From: Paenibacillus sp. V4I7
Lineage (GTDB): Bacteria > Bacillota > Bacilli > Paenibacillales > NBRC-103111
NCBI RefSeq assembly: GCF_030817275.1
Contig: NZ_JAUSZD010000002.1
Coordinates: 4,774,001-4,838,000 of the forward strand
Direction of reading: 5' to 3'
Length of the DNA stretch: 64,000 nt
The notes beneath the pieces are model-generated. The model saw only the letters and a list, made by a program, of their open reading frames with translations. It was not told where the DNA came from and did no database searches. Below, in pieces: positions 55,695-64,000 of this stretch. A program made the position numbers and the translations under genes. Numbering within the stretch: position 1 is the first letter of the stretch; each line of letters starts with the position of its first letter.

Positions 55695-56071
55695 TTAACT
55701 TAGAAGTGCCTCATCTTGCAATCTCGTAATAATTTCATTAACAGTTTCTTCAGGGGTCAATTCAGATGAGTCCAACCACATTCCGATTCGAGGTGTTTCA
55801 TTTCGCAACAGACTATCCAATCCTTCAACAGTCCAAACACCATATCCTTTTTTAATACGGGCAGATTCCCTTAGTGTGACAACTGACGAATTTGGACAAA
55901 GAACCACCACATAAAAAGGTCGGCTTTGGATATAGGATATAAAATCATTCAACATTGGTCCAACCACGACGTCTTGAACTACTACTGTAAAGCCTGCTTG
56001 AAAATAGGTATTCGCGGACTGTACGGCAAGCCGATATCGTAGACGTAATTGCTAGGACTTTCTGTCAACAT
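55695..56071 (-). pseudogene. truncated chloramphenicol-phosphotransferase-like P-loop protein
   Basis: The frame ending at 55695 reads, without start codon, QLRLRYRLAVQSANTYFQAG, then TVVVQDVVVGPMLNDFISYI and so on: the C-terminal two thirds of a CPT/AAA-type nucleotide kinase. Upstream, ATGTTGACAGAAAGTCC encodes MLTESP in another frame, which in intact relatives precedes this segment; a TAG and a frame change break it. The P-loop part is missing. Decayed gene. Confidence 0.75.
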
Positions 56072-56185
56072 TGAGTCATCGCTTCTTTCTTCTTTTACCA
56101 AATATTATAAGGGTAATAAACCAACTGATTTAAGGGTGAGTTTAAATAAATTTGATTATTCCGCTCTTCTGCCTGTGAGGTGAAT

Positions 56186-56250
56186 AAAGGCAGCCGATTC
56201 GTTCTGGACGGCTGCCAACGTATCATTATTAGCTATCGTTTTCCGTTAGC
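56186..56250. repeat. dispersed hairpin repeat, copy 1
   Basis: GGCAGCCG (56189-56196)/CGGCTGCC (56209-56216) hairpin followed by GCTATCGTTTTCCGTTAGC (56232-56250). A related copy is at 58353-58419 and a tail-only copy at about 55667-55685. The rest of the 375-base gap before 56447 shows no gene. Confidence 0.6.
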
Positions 56251-56446
56251 TGAATCAACAATGGTAGTAGCAATCACAAATAATGTTTTCACCAACTAGG
56301 CATCGGCATCAAGTCCGGCCCTTCTGTACTTACTTAATAGCAATTTCAGGATCTGACGGAAAAAGGTATTAAAAGTGAAGGTAAAGGAAAACTATACACG
56401 ACTTGGACCAGCTTTTGTTTGTAATTAAATATAACGGAGGAAGCTT

Positions 56447-56923
56447 ATGCCTATTTTCAAGCCTTCACAAACTGTGCGATCAATTTATGACATAGACGGA
56501 GACAAGCTGCTGCGAGCAGGAATTAAAGGAATAATATTTAACTGGAGTAATACATTAATTCCGAAGAATTCTGTTTCTGCATCGGATTCGATGAAGAAAT
56601 GGTTGAAAGACTTTAAGTCCCGATATTCGATAAAGTTAATTATTGTCTCAAACAGTAAGCCTCCTGCTCAAGGAACCGAGCTGGTTAATGAGATTCCGGC
56701 TTTGTTCGAAGCGAGTAAACCGAAGAAAAAAGCATTTATGGCTGCTTTGGATATACTCGGGACCCGAAAAAATGAGACAGCCGTTATTGGCAATGGTATT
56801 ATTACTGATTTATGGGGTGGAAATCGACTAGGGATGTATACGATTTTTGTTTCTCATTCATGGACAAAATTCCGATTTATTGGTGCAATTAAACGGTTAA
56901 TGGTAAAAGTACTTCGAGTGTAA
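56447..56923 (+). CDS. YqeG-like HAD protein lacking catalytic aspartates
   Basis: 158 residues with the layout of the YqeG (HAD IIIA) family: start with IYDIDGDKLLRAGIKGIIF, then motif I, IVSNSKPP (motif II), KPKKKAF (motif III Lys) and a TDLWGGNRLGMYTIFV tail. Motif I reads NWSNTLI where YqeG has DLDNTLV, so both catalytic Asp are gone, and IGNGIITD replaces IGDQLLTD. Probably without phosphatase activity; perhaps a binding protein or a duplicate drifting. GGAGG precedes ATG, and a terminator follows. Confidence 0.85.
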   Translation: MPIFKPSQTVRSIYDIDGDKLLRAGIKGIIFNWSNTLIPKNSVSASDSMKKWLKDFKSRYSIKLIIVSNSKPPAQGTELVNEIPALFEASKPKKKAFMAALDILGTRKNETAVIGNGIITDLWGGNRLGMYTIFVSHSWTKFRFIGAIKRLMVKVLRV

Positions 56924-56955
56924 AGGATACAATGAAGTGGAATACTCCTTACTGT

Positions 56956-56983
56956 AAGGCTGGTCAATTGACCGGCCTTTTTA
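56956..56983 (+). terminator. terminator after the YqeG-like gene
   Basis: AAGGCTGGTCAA/TTGACCGGCCTT hairpin (one mismatch) followed by TTTACG. Confidence 0.85.
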
Positions 56984-57105
56984 CGTAGTACAGGGGCTAC
57001 TAATGCCTAGCCTGCAAAACGTGGGATTTCAACAACCGACATTCCTGCGATATGTTAAGGAGTCGAACGGTCTTTTGGAATTAATCATCCCCATAAATTG
57101 GATAA

Positions 57106-57363
57106 CAGGAGGAAATTAAAGACAAGACTTCGATTCTTACAAGAAAAGAAGCTAACTTGCTCAAAAGTTTGATTCAGATAAACCCTAAGATTGTTAACAG
57201 AAACTATCTTCTGGAAAAGATGTGGGATCACTCCGATTTCGTTGAAGAAAACACCCTTAACGTAAATGTCACAATGTTAAGAAAAAAACTGCAAGACCTT
57301 GACATTGATAATGGGATCGAAACGAACAGAGGCAAGGGCTACAAATTAAACAAGAACTGGTAG
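57106..57363 (+). pseudogene. fragment of an OmpR-type response regulator (DNA-binding end)
   Basis: An open frame after TAA at 57103, without ATG, encodes the last about 80 residues of a winged-helix regulator, nearly identical to residues about 150-230 of the intact BceR-like protein at 58747-59439 (VVNRNYLLEQMWDHSDFVEE there, IVNRNYLLEKMWDHSDFVEE here). The receiver is missing. Just after, ATGCGCTTGTTTTTA looks like the altered start of the partner kinase gene. Remnant of a duplicated regulator-kinase pair. Confidence 0.85.
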
Positions 57364-57464
57364 GATGTGATGGCAATGCGCTTGTTTTTAATCTCGATGG
57401 CTGCCTTCGTGTCATTAATGAGCAAAACGTAATCCGTTACCTCAATTGTCACAAAATAATTTTC

Positions 57465-57992
57465 TCACTTCAAGTGTATCCGAAATCTGGAATTATTAAT
57501 GATTTCCTCAGCAAGTTCATCCGGCTGCTTACGATCGGTATCCAGCAGAAATGGCTCATTGGTCGGCGATGCCATCAACTTGTTCCGAAGGAAGAGCGAA
57601 CGGTGGATATATTGTGCATCTCCTCGCTGATGGAGTCGAGCGGTAAGGGTGTTCGGTTCCGCGTGCAGCACAACATAGTGTAGCGTCGCCTCGAGGTCCG
57701 ATAGTTGGTCAAAGAACCATTGCAGTTCATCTTCGACGACGAAATCGATAACCACGTCTAGCCCGTCCAGGAGAAAATTCCGCGTCACCGCAGCAATATT
57801 AAGCCAAGCCAGTCGGAGTCGTTCCTCCCAGGTCGGCTCGGTCTCCCCTCGGTAAACATGGAGAAGCAGATCACCTTCAATCAACACACATTGGTTCATC
57901 GTGTTGGCCAGAGTCTTGGAGACGGTTGATTTCCCTACACCAAGTGGACCAGAGATAAGATAGACGGTTACTGATTTTTTGGTGAAATGCAT
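57465..57992 (-). CDS. P-loop nucleotide/small-molecule kinase-like protein
   Basis: 175 residues. Walker A GPLGVGKST at residues about 16-24, a lid-like segment with Arg (ARLHQRGDAQYIHRS) and a C-terminal LDTDRKQPDELAEEIIN. Similar to shikimate-kinase/AAA_33 type kinases, some of which modify antibiotics; substrate unknown. ATG 57992 has GGAGGGG upstream; the frame extends 33 bases further. Confidence 0.8.
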   Translation of the reverse strand: MHFTKKSVTVYLISGPLGVGKSTVSKTLANTMNQCVLIEGDLLLHVYRGETEPTWEERLRLAWLNIAAVTRNFLLDGLDVVIDFVVEDELQWFFDQLSDLEATLHYVVLHAEPNTLTARLHQRGDAQYIHRSLFLRNKLMASPTNEPFLLDTDRKQPDELAEEIINNSRFRIHLK

Positions 57993-58746
57993 ATGGATAA
58001 TCCCCTCCCCCGTTAGCGTATTCATTCAAATGATATCTCTTTGTCTAAAATTATGTCTTTAGGCGGAGACTCCATTGGATGAGCATGTGGAATCAATCTG
58101 AATTTTAACTTCTCTATACTATCGGGCAGACGCGGAATAACCATAAAACTCAGTTGCGTATGTCCACCGCTAAAATCATCGATAGCGGACTTTTTCATGA
58201 TGGGCAGGACATTAAGTAATTTGCCAGGTCCGTTGGGTAAAGTGGGGGGCCTCCTTAATATCCTTAGGTATCATTATATCTAATTTGCAAGATTGTACCA
58301 AATAATGGTGCTTTCCCCCCAGTCATTGGAACTAACCTGCCCAATAGCTGAGAAGGCTACCCGTTCTATGCTGTGGCAGCCTTCCCTTGATGTTTATTTA
58401 GCTATAGTTTCCCGTTAGCCATCCATGCAGCGCAAACGCTGAACCATAGATGATGAAAATGTTTAGAAATCCGTCAATACTGCTACTATGGCTGGGAGAG
58501 GAAGGTCGATGAACTAAGTGCCTTAGAGTCCATCCATTAGTCTGACTCCAACGACCACGGTGCATCACAGATTGTCGCTCCCTTTTTGGGAAGCATTCAT
58601 GGTAAATCAAAATTTTAAAATGGATGGGTGGAAAAAGGCAGGATCTTAAGATTGTTAAGTCGATTGGTTAAAATGATAAAATGGAGTGACATTGTTTTAC
58701 AAGTAATCAAATATCAGTGTTCCTAAACTTGGAGGCGACGTTTGTT
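57993..58746. repeat. gap with dispersed hairpin repeat, copy 2
   Basis: Hairpin AAGGCT...AGCCTT (58353-58383) followed by GCTATAGTTTCCCGTTAGC (58401-58419), the same arrangement as copy 1 at 56186-56250. The rest of this 750-base gap contains no gene I can support. Confidence 0.55.
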
Positions 58747-59439
58747 ATGAAATATACGATTTATATTATTGAAGATGATCTATCAATAAGTCGTCTACTT
58801 AAAGAACATATTGAAAAATATGGACTTTCAGCAACAGTTGCGGAAAACTTTGAAAGCATAATGGAAGAATTTCATCTCCTCAAACCTCATCTCGTCCTGC
58901 TAGATGTTAATTTGCCTAAGTTTGATGGATTTTATTGGTGTAGGAGGATACGGGAAACATCCAAGGTTCCTATACTTTTTATATCCGCTAGAGAGAGCGG
59001 GATAGATCAAGTGAGAGCTCTTGAAAACGGTGCGGATGACTATATTACGAAACCATTCTCTTACGAGGTAGTGATGGCCAAAATAAACAGCCATATTAGA
59101 CGGGTCTTTGGAGATTATGCCCATGCTATAGGCGAGCGGGTAATCGAATGGGAAGGATTAAAATTATACCCGGAAAGATTAGATCTGGAGTTTCAAGGAA
59201 AGACTGCCATTCTGACTAAAAAAGAAGCAATTTTGCTCGAAAGTCTGATTCAGACTTACCCTAAGGTGGTTAACCGAAACTATCTCTTGGAACAAATGTG
59301 GGATCACTCCGATTTTGTTGAAGAAAACACGCTCAACGTAAATGTCACAAGGCTAAGAAAAAAACTGCAAGACCTTGATATTGAGAATGGGGTCGAAACG
59401 ATAAGAGGCATGGGCTACAAATTAAACAAGAGCTGGTAG
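58747..59439 (+). CDS. BceR-like response regulator (OmpR family)
   Basis: 230 residues. Receiver with IIEDDLSISRLL at the start, phosphoacceptor Asp in LVLLDVNLPKFDG (about 52) and KPFSYEVV Lys; winged helix from about 135. The BceR group works with intramembrane-sensing kinases and BceAB transporters. GGAGG is 11 bases before ATG; an in-frame ATG at 58717 precedes the ribosome site. The kinase gene starts 13 bases after. Confidence 0.92.
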   Translation: MKYTIYIIEDDLSISRLLKEHIEKYGLSATVAENFESIMEEFHLLKPHLVLLDVNLPKFDGFYWCRRIRETSKVPILFISARESGIDQVRALENGADDYITKPFSYEVVMAKINSHIRRVFGDYAHAIGERVIEWEGLKLYPERLDLEFQGKTAILTKKEAILLESLIQTYPKVVNRNYLLEQMWDHSDFVEENTLNVNVTRLRKKLQDLDIENGVETIRGMGYKLNKSW

Positions 59440-59452
59440 GAGGTGATGTCAT

Positions 59453-60451
59453 ATGAGTTTATTTTTAAAGGAGCACAAGAGTTATATCGTTATTTATTAT
59501 TTTTCCGTGAGTTTAACCACTTTTTATTGTTTCCTTGCGAGCGATTTTACTTTTTTAGATGTTTTATACGCTTTCTTATTCAATTCTTTTATTCTTCTTG
59601 TTTTTTTAGGCTGGAAATATGTTAATACTAAAAACGTCTATGTATTACTAGATAGTAACTTCGATGCCATCGAGGAATCCTCCTTGGATCAAGGTGATTC
59701 CTTTTGGGGCCACCATATATCTGCTCTATTAAAGCAGCAATACCGATTATACGAAAGGAACATGCAGCAAATCAACAAAAACCATCAAGAGCATTTAACC
59801 TTTATCAATCAATGGGTGCATCAAATGAAAACACCGCTTTCGGTCATCCGGCTTCAGCTTGAAGCCCACGCAGGCGAACCTTATGCGCACGGTATGAGCG
59901 AAGAGGTTTATAAAATGGAAAAGGGCCTGAATATGGCCTTATATTATGCGCGGATCGATGCTTTTGAAAGAGACTTTGTTATCGAAAGGATACGCTTGAA
60001 GCCGTTAATTTTGGACAGCATCAGCCAAGAAAAAAAGCTGTTCATTAAAAATCATATGTTGCCTAAAGCAGACGTCGACGACACCATTGAGGTTTACACC
60101 GATGTAAAATGGATAAAATTTGTAATCGAGCAATTGATAACAAACGGCATCAAATATTCCAAGGGAAAAGGAAAATATTTGACTGTTTCCGCCTATAAAA
60201 CAGAAGATCATACTGTGCTGGAAGTCGTAGATGAGGGCATTGGCATACATCCTAAGGATATTAGGAGAGTCTTTCATCCTTTCTTTACCGGTGAAAACGG
60301 AAGAATCTTGGGAGAATCTACGGGAATGGGTCTGTATCTTGCAAAAAAGATATGCGAAAACTTAAATCATAAGATTTATATTCAATCCGAAGTGAACCGA
60401 GGTACAAAAGTCAGTATTCTGTTTGAACATATCCAAACGGATCATAACTAA
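59453..60451 (+). CDS. BceS-like intramembrane-sensing histidine kinase
   Basis: 332 residues. Two membrane helices (about 15-35 and 40-60) with almost no extracellular loop, then FINQWVHQMKTPLSVIRLQLE with the phosphorylated His near 123 and a HATPase domain (EQLITNGIKYSKGKG, DEGIGIHPKD, GESTGMGLYLAKKI). Such kinases read the activity of their BceAB transporter rather than the drug directly. AGGAGGTG site. Confidence 0.93.
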   Translation: MSLFLKEHKSYIVIYYFSVSLTTFYCFLASDFTFLDVLYAFLFNSFILLVFLGWKYVNTKNVYVLLDSNFDAIEESSLDQGDSFWGHHISALLKQQYRLYERNMQQINKNHQEHLTFINQWVHQMKTPLSVIRLQLEAHAGEPYAHGMSEEVYKMEKGLNMALYYARIDAFERDFVIERIRLKPLILDSISQEKKLFIKNHMLPKADVDDTIEVYTDVKWIKFVIEQLITNGIKYSKGKGKYLTVSAYKTEDHTVLEVVDEGIGIHPKDIRRVFHPFFTGENGRILGESTGMGLYLAKKICENLNHKIYIQSEVNRGTKVSILFEHIQTDHN

Positions 60452-60458
60452 TACCATC

Positions 60459-60494
60459 AAGAACGTGCCTTATTCCTAATGCATGTTCTTTTTG
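60459..60494 (+). terminator. terminator after the kinase gene
   Basis: AAGAACGTGC (60459-60468) with GCATGTTCTT (60481-60490, one mismatch) followed by TTTT. It separates the two-component genes from the transporter genes, which then need their own promoter. Confidence 0.78.
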
Positions 60495-60507
60495 CTTACT
60501 TCCAACC

Positions 60508-60521
60508 TTACAACAATGTAA
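60508..60521 (+). promoter_or_regulatory. BceR-type binding site before the transporter genes
   Basis: TTACA-ACAA-TGTAA fits the BceR-family main-site consensus TNACA-N4-TGTAA. It lies 85 bases upstream of the ATPase start; a -10-like TATATG occurs at about 60572-60577. Expected to give drug-inducible transporter expression. Confidence 0.72.
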
Positions 60522-60605
60522 GAATCGAGTAAGAAAGATGAATCGCTTAAAGGGATGTGACGAAGTATTGTGTATATGAAAGCCAAATAAAAAGGAGTCG
60601 TTGTA

Positions 60606-61361
60606 ATGGAAATGTTAAAAGTCAGCCATTTAAGTAAAACCTACGGCAAAGAAGTGATGTATCATGCTTTAAATCAAATAAGCTTTTCCATTGAACCTGG
60701 AGAATTTGTCGGAGTGATGGGACCATCGGGCAGCGGCAAGACTACGTTGTTAAATATGATCTCTACGGTCGATCAACCCACAACAGGAGACATTCTGATT
60801 AAAGGTCTCAATCCGTTACATTTTAAGGGAGATAAACTAGCTCTCTTTAGACGCAGGGAGCTTGGTTTTGTATTTCAAGATTTTAACTTGCTCGATACTT
60901 TAACCATTGGAGAGAATGTGGTTTTGCCCCTTACCTTGGATGGGATCTCGGTTACAGAGCAGGATAGAAGACTGCACAGAATCGCCAAAACTCTGCGCAT
61001 AGAGCATCTGCTGGACAAAAGAACCTATGAAGTCTCCGGAGGCGAAGCTCAAAGAGCGGCTATTGCCAGAGCCATCATTCATAATCCCTCTCTCCTCTTG
61101 GCAGATGAACCAACCGGAAATTTGGACTCCAAAACAGCAAGAACCGTCATGGAACTTTTTGAGAAGATCAATAAAGAACAGCAGCTGACCACGATTATGG
61201 TGACGCATGACCCTGTGGCAGCCAGTTATTGCGGCCGGATCATATTTATTAAAGACGGCACCATCTATAATGAAATTCATAGCGGAGGGAGCAGGCTGCT
61301 GTTCTATCAACAGATCATCGATGTACTTTCGCTTTTAGGAGGAGCTGCTCATGGAGTTTAA
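60606..61361 (+). CDS. BceA-like ABC transporter ATPase
   Basis: 251 residues. Walker A GPSGSGKTT (about 39-47), Q-loop VFQDFNLLD, signature VSGGEAQRAAIARAI, Walker B LLLADEPTG and switch His in MVTHDP. MacB/LolD-type ATPase that drives mechanotransmission in BceAB, removing peptide antibiotics such as bacitracin or lantibiotics from their lipid target. It overlaps the permease gene by 11 bases. AAAAGGAG site. Confidence 0.94.
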   Translation: MEMLKVSHLSKTYGKEVMYHALNQISFSIEPGEFVGVMGPSGSGKTTLLNMISTVDQPTTGDILIKGLNPLHFKGDKLALFRRRELGFVFQDFNLLDTLTIGENVVLPLTLDGISVTEQDRRLHRIAKTLRIEHLLDKRTYEVSGGEAQRAAIARAIIHNPSLLLADEPTGNLDSKTARTVMELFEKINKEQQLTTIMVTHDPVAASYCGRIIFIKDGTIYNEIHSGGSRLLFYQQIIDVLSLLGGAAHGV

Positions 61362-63210
61362 ACAGTTTGCGACGAGAAATGTCCTGCGCAACGGAAAGGC
61401 CTATTTCGCTTATTTCTTAAGTACAATTATATCCGTTACCTTATTTTTCTCTCTGACCACGTTTATTCTTCACCCCGATAAAGGAACATTCAAATCCTAT
61501 ATCAAGGTATCCCTTTTGGGTGCGGAAATGATTGCCTATTTATTTTTGTTTTTCTTTGTCTTTTATTCGATCAGTGTATTATTAAAAAAGAGGTATAAGG
61601 AATTCGGCATCCTATATATGCTAGGCACATCGAGGAGGCAGCTTCTCAAGATGATCTCCATTGAAAATATGATCATCAGTGTCGCGGCAACAATCGGCGG
61701 CATCGTTACGGGTCTGGTGTTCTCAAAACTATTTTTGACGATCATCGAGAAGCTGCTGAGGCTTCCTTCCTTGCCGTTTTATTTTCCGATAAAAGCGATT
61801 CTTATTACGCTTGTATGCTTCTTGCTGCTCGGCATGTTCGTCTCATTATTCACATCATGGATCGTAAAGGAAAAAGATATCTTACGTCTGCTTAAAGCAA
61901 CGAAGGCCCCTAAGCCCGCTCCTAAATTTTCTCAACTTATTGCGGTTTTTGGCTTCCTTCTACTAATTGCCGGATATGCATTATCATTTGTTCCAATAAA
62001 AGGAAATCTAGGGAATTTTATTTTATTTATTATAGGCATGGTCGTCATAGCTACTTATTTGTTATTTTCGCAGTTCAGCGTTTTTGCGATCGCTTTATTA
62101 AAAAAGAACAGGTCCTATTATTTAAGAAACACCAATCTGATCTGGGTATCCAATTTGTTCTATCGAATACGGGACAATGCCAGGATGTTTTTCATCATTA
62201 CCATCACATCTACAGCTGCTGTAATATTGAGCGGCGCCTCCTATGCCTTTTGGACGAATACATTAAATGATATAGAAGAGCGACATCCGCTGGCTTTTAC
62301 TTATCAAATTTTCGGTAAAAATCCTTCCGCCGCTGAGGAGATCCGATTTATTGAAGATCAGTTAAAGAAAAACCATTTTCCATATGAAAAAATAGTTGTA
62401 GACATTAAATATCTTATCCAAGAGGACGGGTCTGGTTTACCCTTAATGAAAGCAAGCGTTTATAATCAATTCGCCAAGCAATTAAACTTGAAAACCGTGT
62501 CTATCCGTGAACAAGAAGCGATTATAATCGTACCCCCCGAGGAAAACGACGGCATAAACCGCCTAGCGATTGAAGGAAATAGCATCCGAATAACAGAAGA
62601 AATACGTGCGAAGCTATTGCATGATCAATTTTATGCGATATATGTCGTTGACGATCGGCTATTTGATCGCATTGAAGCCACAGAAGAATCCCAGCCTCAG
62701 TATGAGTTTCATGTCAAGGATTGGTCCGGCACTTATGTCGTCTATGACGAATATGAGAAGAAATATGGAGATAATCAGACTTCGCTATTTTTGTCCAAAT
62801 CCCATATTTATGAAACTGAAAAAAGAGCATACGGCACGATTATGTTCTTATCGATATTCTTAGGCATCATCTTCTTCGTGGCTTCAGGAAGCTTTATCTA
62901 CAACAAATTTTACATGGATCAGGAAACCGATAAACAGAAATATAAGCAATTGCATAAAATCGGTGTAACGTTTAAAGAAATAAAAAAAGTTGTTTCGATC
63001 GAAATTGGCGTATTGTTCTTGTTTCCGTACATCGTGGCAACCATGCATTCCGCCGTTGCTTTAGGAGCTCTGCAAAGGCTATTTAAAATAGAAGTCGGCG
63101 CAGCAGCGGTTACCGTTATGGGCATCTTCTTGCTCCTTCAGATCGTTTATTTCTTGTTCATTAGAAGGAATTATTTGAATGTGATAAAAAAGCATCTAAC
63201 CTTTAGCTGA
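61351..63210 (+). CDS. BceB-like ABC transporter permease
   Basis: 619 residues with about ten membrane helices, FtsX-like segments near 55-165 and at the C-terminus, and one large extracytoplasmic domain (about 310-510) between helices 7 and 8, the layout of BceB-type drug-sensing permeases. LLKKRYKEFGILYMLGTSRRQL is a typical cytoplasmic loop. Target peptide unknown. GGAGGAG lies inside the ATPase gene. Confidence 0.93.
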   Translation: MEFKQFATRNVLRNGKAYFAYFLSTIISVTLFFSLTTFILHPDKGTFKSYIKVSLLGAEMIAYLFLFFFVFYSISVLLKKRYKEFGILYMLGTSRRQLLKMISIENMIISVAATIGGIVTGLVFSKLFLTIIEKLLRLPSLPFYFPIKAILITLVCFLLLGMFVSLFTSWIVKEKDILRLLKATKAPKPAPKFSQLIAVFGFLLLIAGYALSFVPIKGNLGNFILFIIGMVVIATYLLFSQFSVFAIALLKKNRSYYLRNTNLIWVSNLFYRIRDNARMFFIITITSTAAVILSGASYAFWTNTLNDIEERHPLAFTYQIFGKNPSAAEEIRFIEDQLKKNHFPYEKIVVDIKYLIQEDGSGLPLMKASVYNQFAKQLNLKTVSIREQEAIIIVPPEENDGINRLAIEGNSIRITEEIRAKLLHDQFYAIYVVDDRLFDRIEATEESQPQYEFHVKDWSGTYVVYDEYEKKYGDNQTSLFLSKSHIYETEKRAYGTIMFLSIFLGIIFFVASGSFIYNKFYMDQETDKQKYKQLHKIGVTFKEIKKVVSIEIGVLFLFPYIVATMHSAVALGALQRLFKIEVGAAAVTVMGIFLLLQIVYFLFIRRNYLNVIKKHLTFS

Positions 63211-63224
63211 GTCAGATTTATATT

Positions 63225-63262
63225 AAAAGGCATCCATTAGGAGTAATTGGATGCCTTTTTTT
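63225..63262 (+). terminator. terminator after the BceAB-like genes
   Basis: AAAAGGCATCCA (63225-63236) and TGGATGCCTTTT (63248-63259) followed by more T residues. Confidence 0.9.
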
Positions 63263-63425
63263 GCTGCTTGGTTTTATTTTAGTACTTTGATGATGAATCT
63301 ATTAAATTAGAGCTGAGAAGATAAAGCCTCGCGTCAAATAAGCCCCCGCTGTCCATATAATATTATGAATTATTTTCAACTAATTGCAAAACATATACAT
63401 GGATACATTATAAGGGGGGACCTCG

Positions 63426-64000
63426 TTGAAGCTCACTGCTCTATTAGAACGGTTATTTGTAAAGCAAATAAAAGGCGACACTACTAATATAGAAATTACA
63501 AATATCGCAATCGACTCTCGAAAAATAAAACCTGACGGATTATTTATTTGTTTGACGGGAACTCAAATGGATGGGCATCAGTTTATCACTGAAGCGATTT
63601 CCAATGGAGCTATTTCGATATTAGTAGAAATTGAAGTGAAATGTCCTCCTGGTGTTACGCTTATTCATGTCCCAGATACCAGGAGAGCGATGGCAATTAT
63701 ATCTGATTATTATTATGGTCAATGTTCGAATCCGTTAAAGCTGATTGGTATTACAGGCACGAATGGAAAAACAACTACAACCCATTTAATTGAAAAAATG
63801 TTATCGGACAACGGAAAAAAAGCCGGACTTATCGGTACTCTGTATACGAAAGTTGGCGATTTTGTTGAAAAAACAGTTAATACAACGCCAGAAGCGATTG
63901 AAATTCAAAGATATTTTAACATGATGTTAGAGTTAAAAGCCCAGTATGCCGTCCTTGAAGTATCCTCTCATTCTCTGGAAATGGGGAGGGTTAGAGGCTG
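63426..64000 (+). CDS. murE: MurE-like UDP-MurNAc-tripeptide ligase, N-terminal part
   Basis: About 191 residues up to the right edge. Domain 1 (IAIDSRKIKPDGLFICLTGTQMDGHQF) and the ATP-binding start of domain 2 (GITGTNGKTTTTHLIEKML, NTTPEAIEIQ, LEVSSHSLEMGRVRG) are clear MurE signatures. It adds the third stem-peptide residue to UDP-MurNAc-dipeptide. The start is TTG with AAGGGGGG upstream. Standing next to a BceAB module rather than a division/cell-wall cluster, it may be a second, accessory copy. Its own promoter is likely in the 160 bases before it. Confidence 0.9.
   Translation, partial: MKLTALLERLFVKQIKGDTTNIEITNIAIDSRKIKPDGLFICLTGTQMDGHQFITEAISNGAISILVEIEVKCPPGVTLIHVPDTRRAMAIISDYYYGQCSNPLKLIGITGTNGKTTTTHLIEKMLSDNGKKAGLIGTLYTKVGDFVEKTVNTTPEAIEIQRYFNMMLELKAQYAVLEVSSHSLEMGRVRG

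Noticed and set aside
58398..58610. 70-residue minus-strand ORF across the repeat copy
   Set aside because: Runs through a dispersed repeat and ends at its conserved tail, so it is repeat-derived.

Overview
The window looks like a chromosomal piece of a Paenibacillus-type spore-forming Firmicute. The grounds are gene content and style: YesM/YesN two-component pairs beside LplA/LplB/YtcP sugar ABC transporters, many glycoside hydrolases without signal peptides, AGGAGG ribosome sites, several TTG and GTG starts, a YjcZ-type mini-protein and a BceRS-BceAB module. This is inferred from gene families only.

Positions 1-47,000 are a plant-polysaccharide utilisation island. Block A (1-11.1 kb, minus strand) has a YesM/YesN pair, an oligosaccharide ABC importer, a GH78 alpha-L-rhamnosidase, an esterase-like hydrolase and a cut-off GH3 enzyme. 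Block B (11.3-17.8 kb, minus) is one operon of a fucose-isomerase-family protein, a transketolase split into two genes, a glycerol-kinase-like FGGY kinase and a DUF5060/DUF4038-type glycosidase, divergent from a LacI regulator. This is the best candidate for an uncharacterised or little-known sugar pathway; branched pentose (apiose) use is one hypothesis. Block C (19.9-25.8 kb) has a GntR regulator, uxuA and a UxuB-like reductase, an AraC regulator and two Gfo/Idh/MocA oxidoreductases: glucuronate disposal. Block D (26-37.5 kb) has a second importer, a GH2 enzyme, the GH67 alpha-glucuronidase, a NIF3-like protein and an AraC regulator. Block E (37.6-47 kb) has a third importer, a GH8 exo-oligoxylanase (Rex type), a second YesN/YesM pair and an intracellular GH10 xylanase.

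Together blocks C-E read as an intracellular glucuronoxylan pathway. Oligoxylans carrying glucuronate are imported by ABC systems, trimmed by GH67, GH10 and GH8, and the uronate goes through mannonate to 2-keto-3-deoxygluconate. Glucuronate isomerase, KDG kinase/aldolase and the shared ATPase (MsmX type) are not in the window. The GH10 gene and the third importer share the promoter element GGTAATCAA-N16-TATA(A/C)T, each with a CcpA cre-like site.

Positions 47-64 kb are looser accessory DNA: a DUF2252 protein, small secreted proteins, a lipoprotein, an NlpC-like hydrolase, an MFS efflux gene behind a macrolide-sensing-type leader peptide (MLHSMRLR), several gene remnants, a YqeG-like HAD protein that has lost its catalytic aspartates, a P-loop kinase, a BceRS-BceAB-like peptide-antibiotic detoxification module and the start of a MurE homologue at the right edge. 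Short dispersed repeats and hairpins are frequent here. No rRNA, tRNA, CRISPR array or complete insertion sequence was seen.
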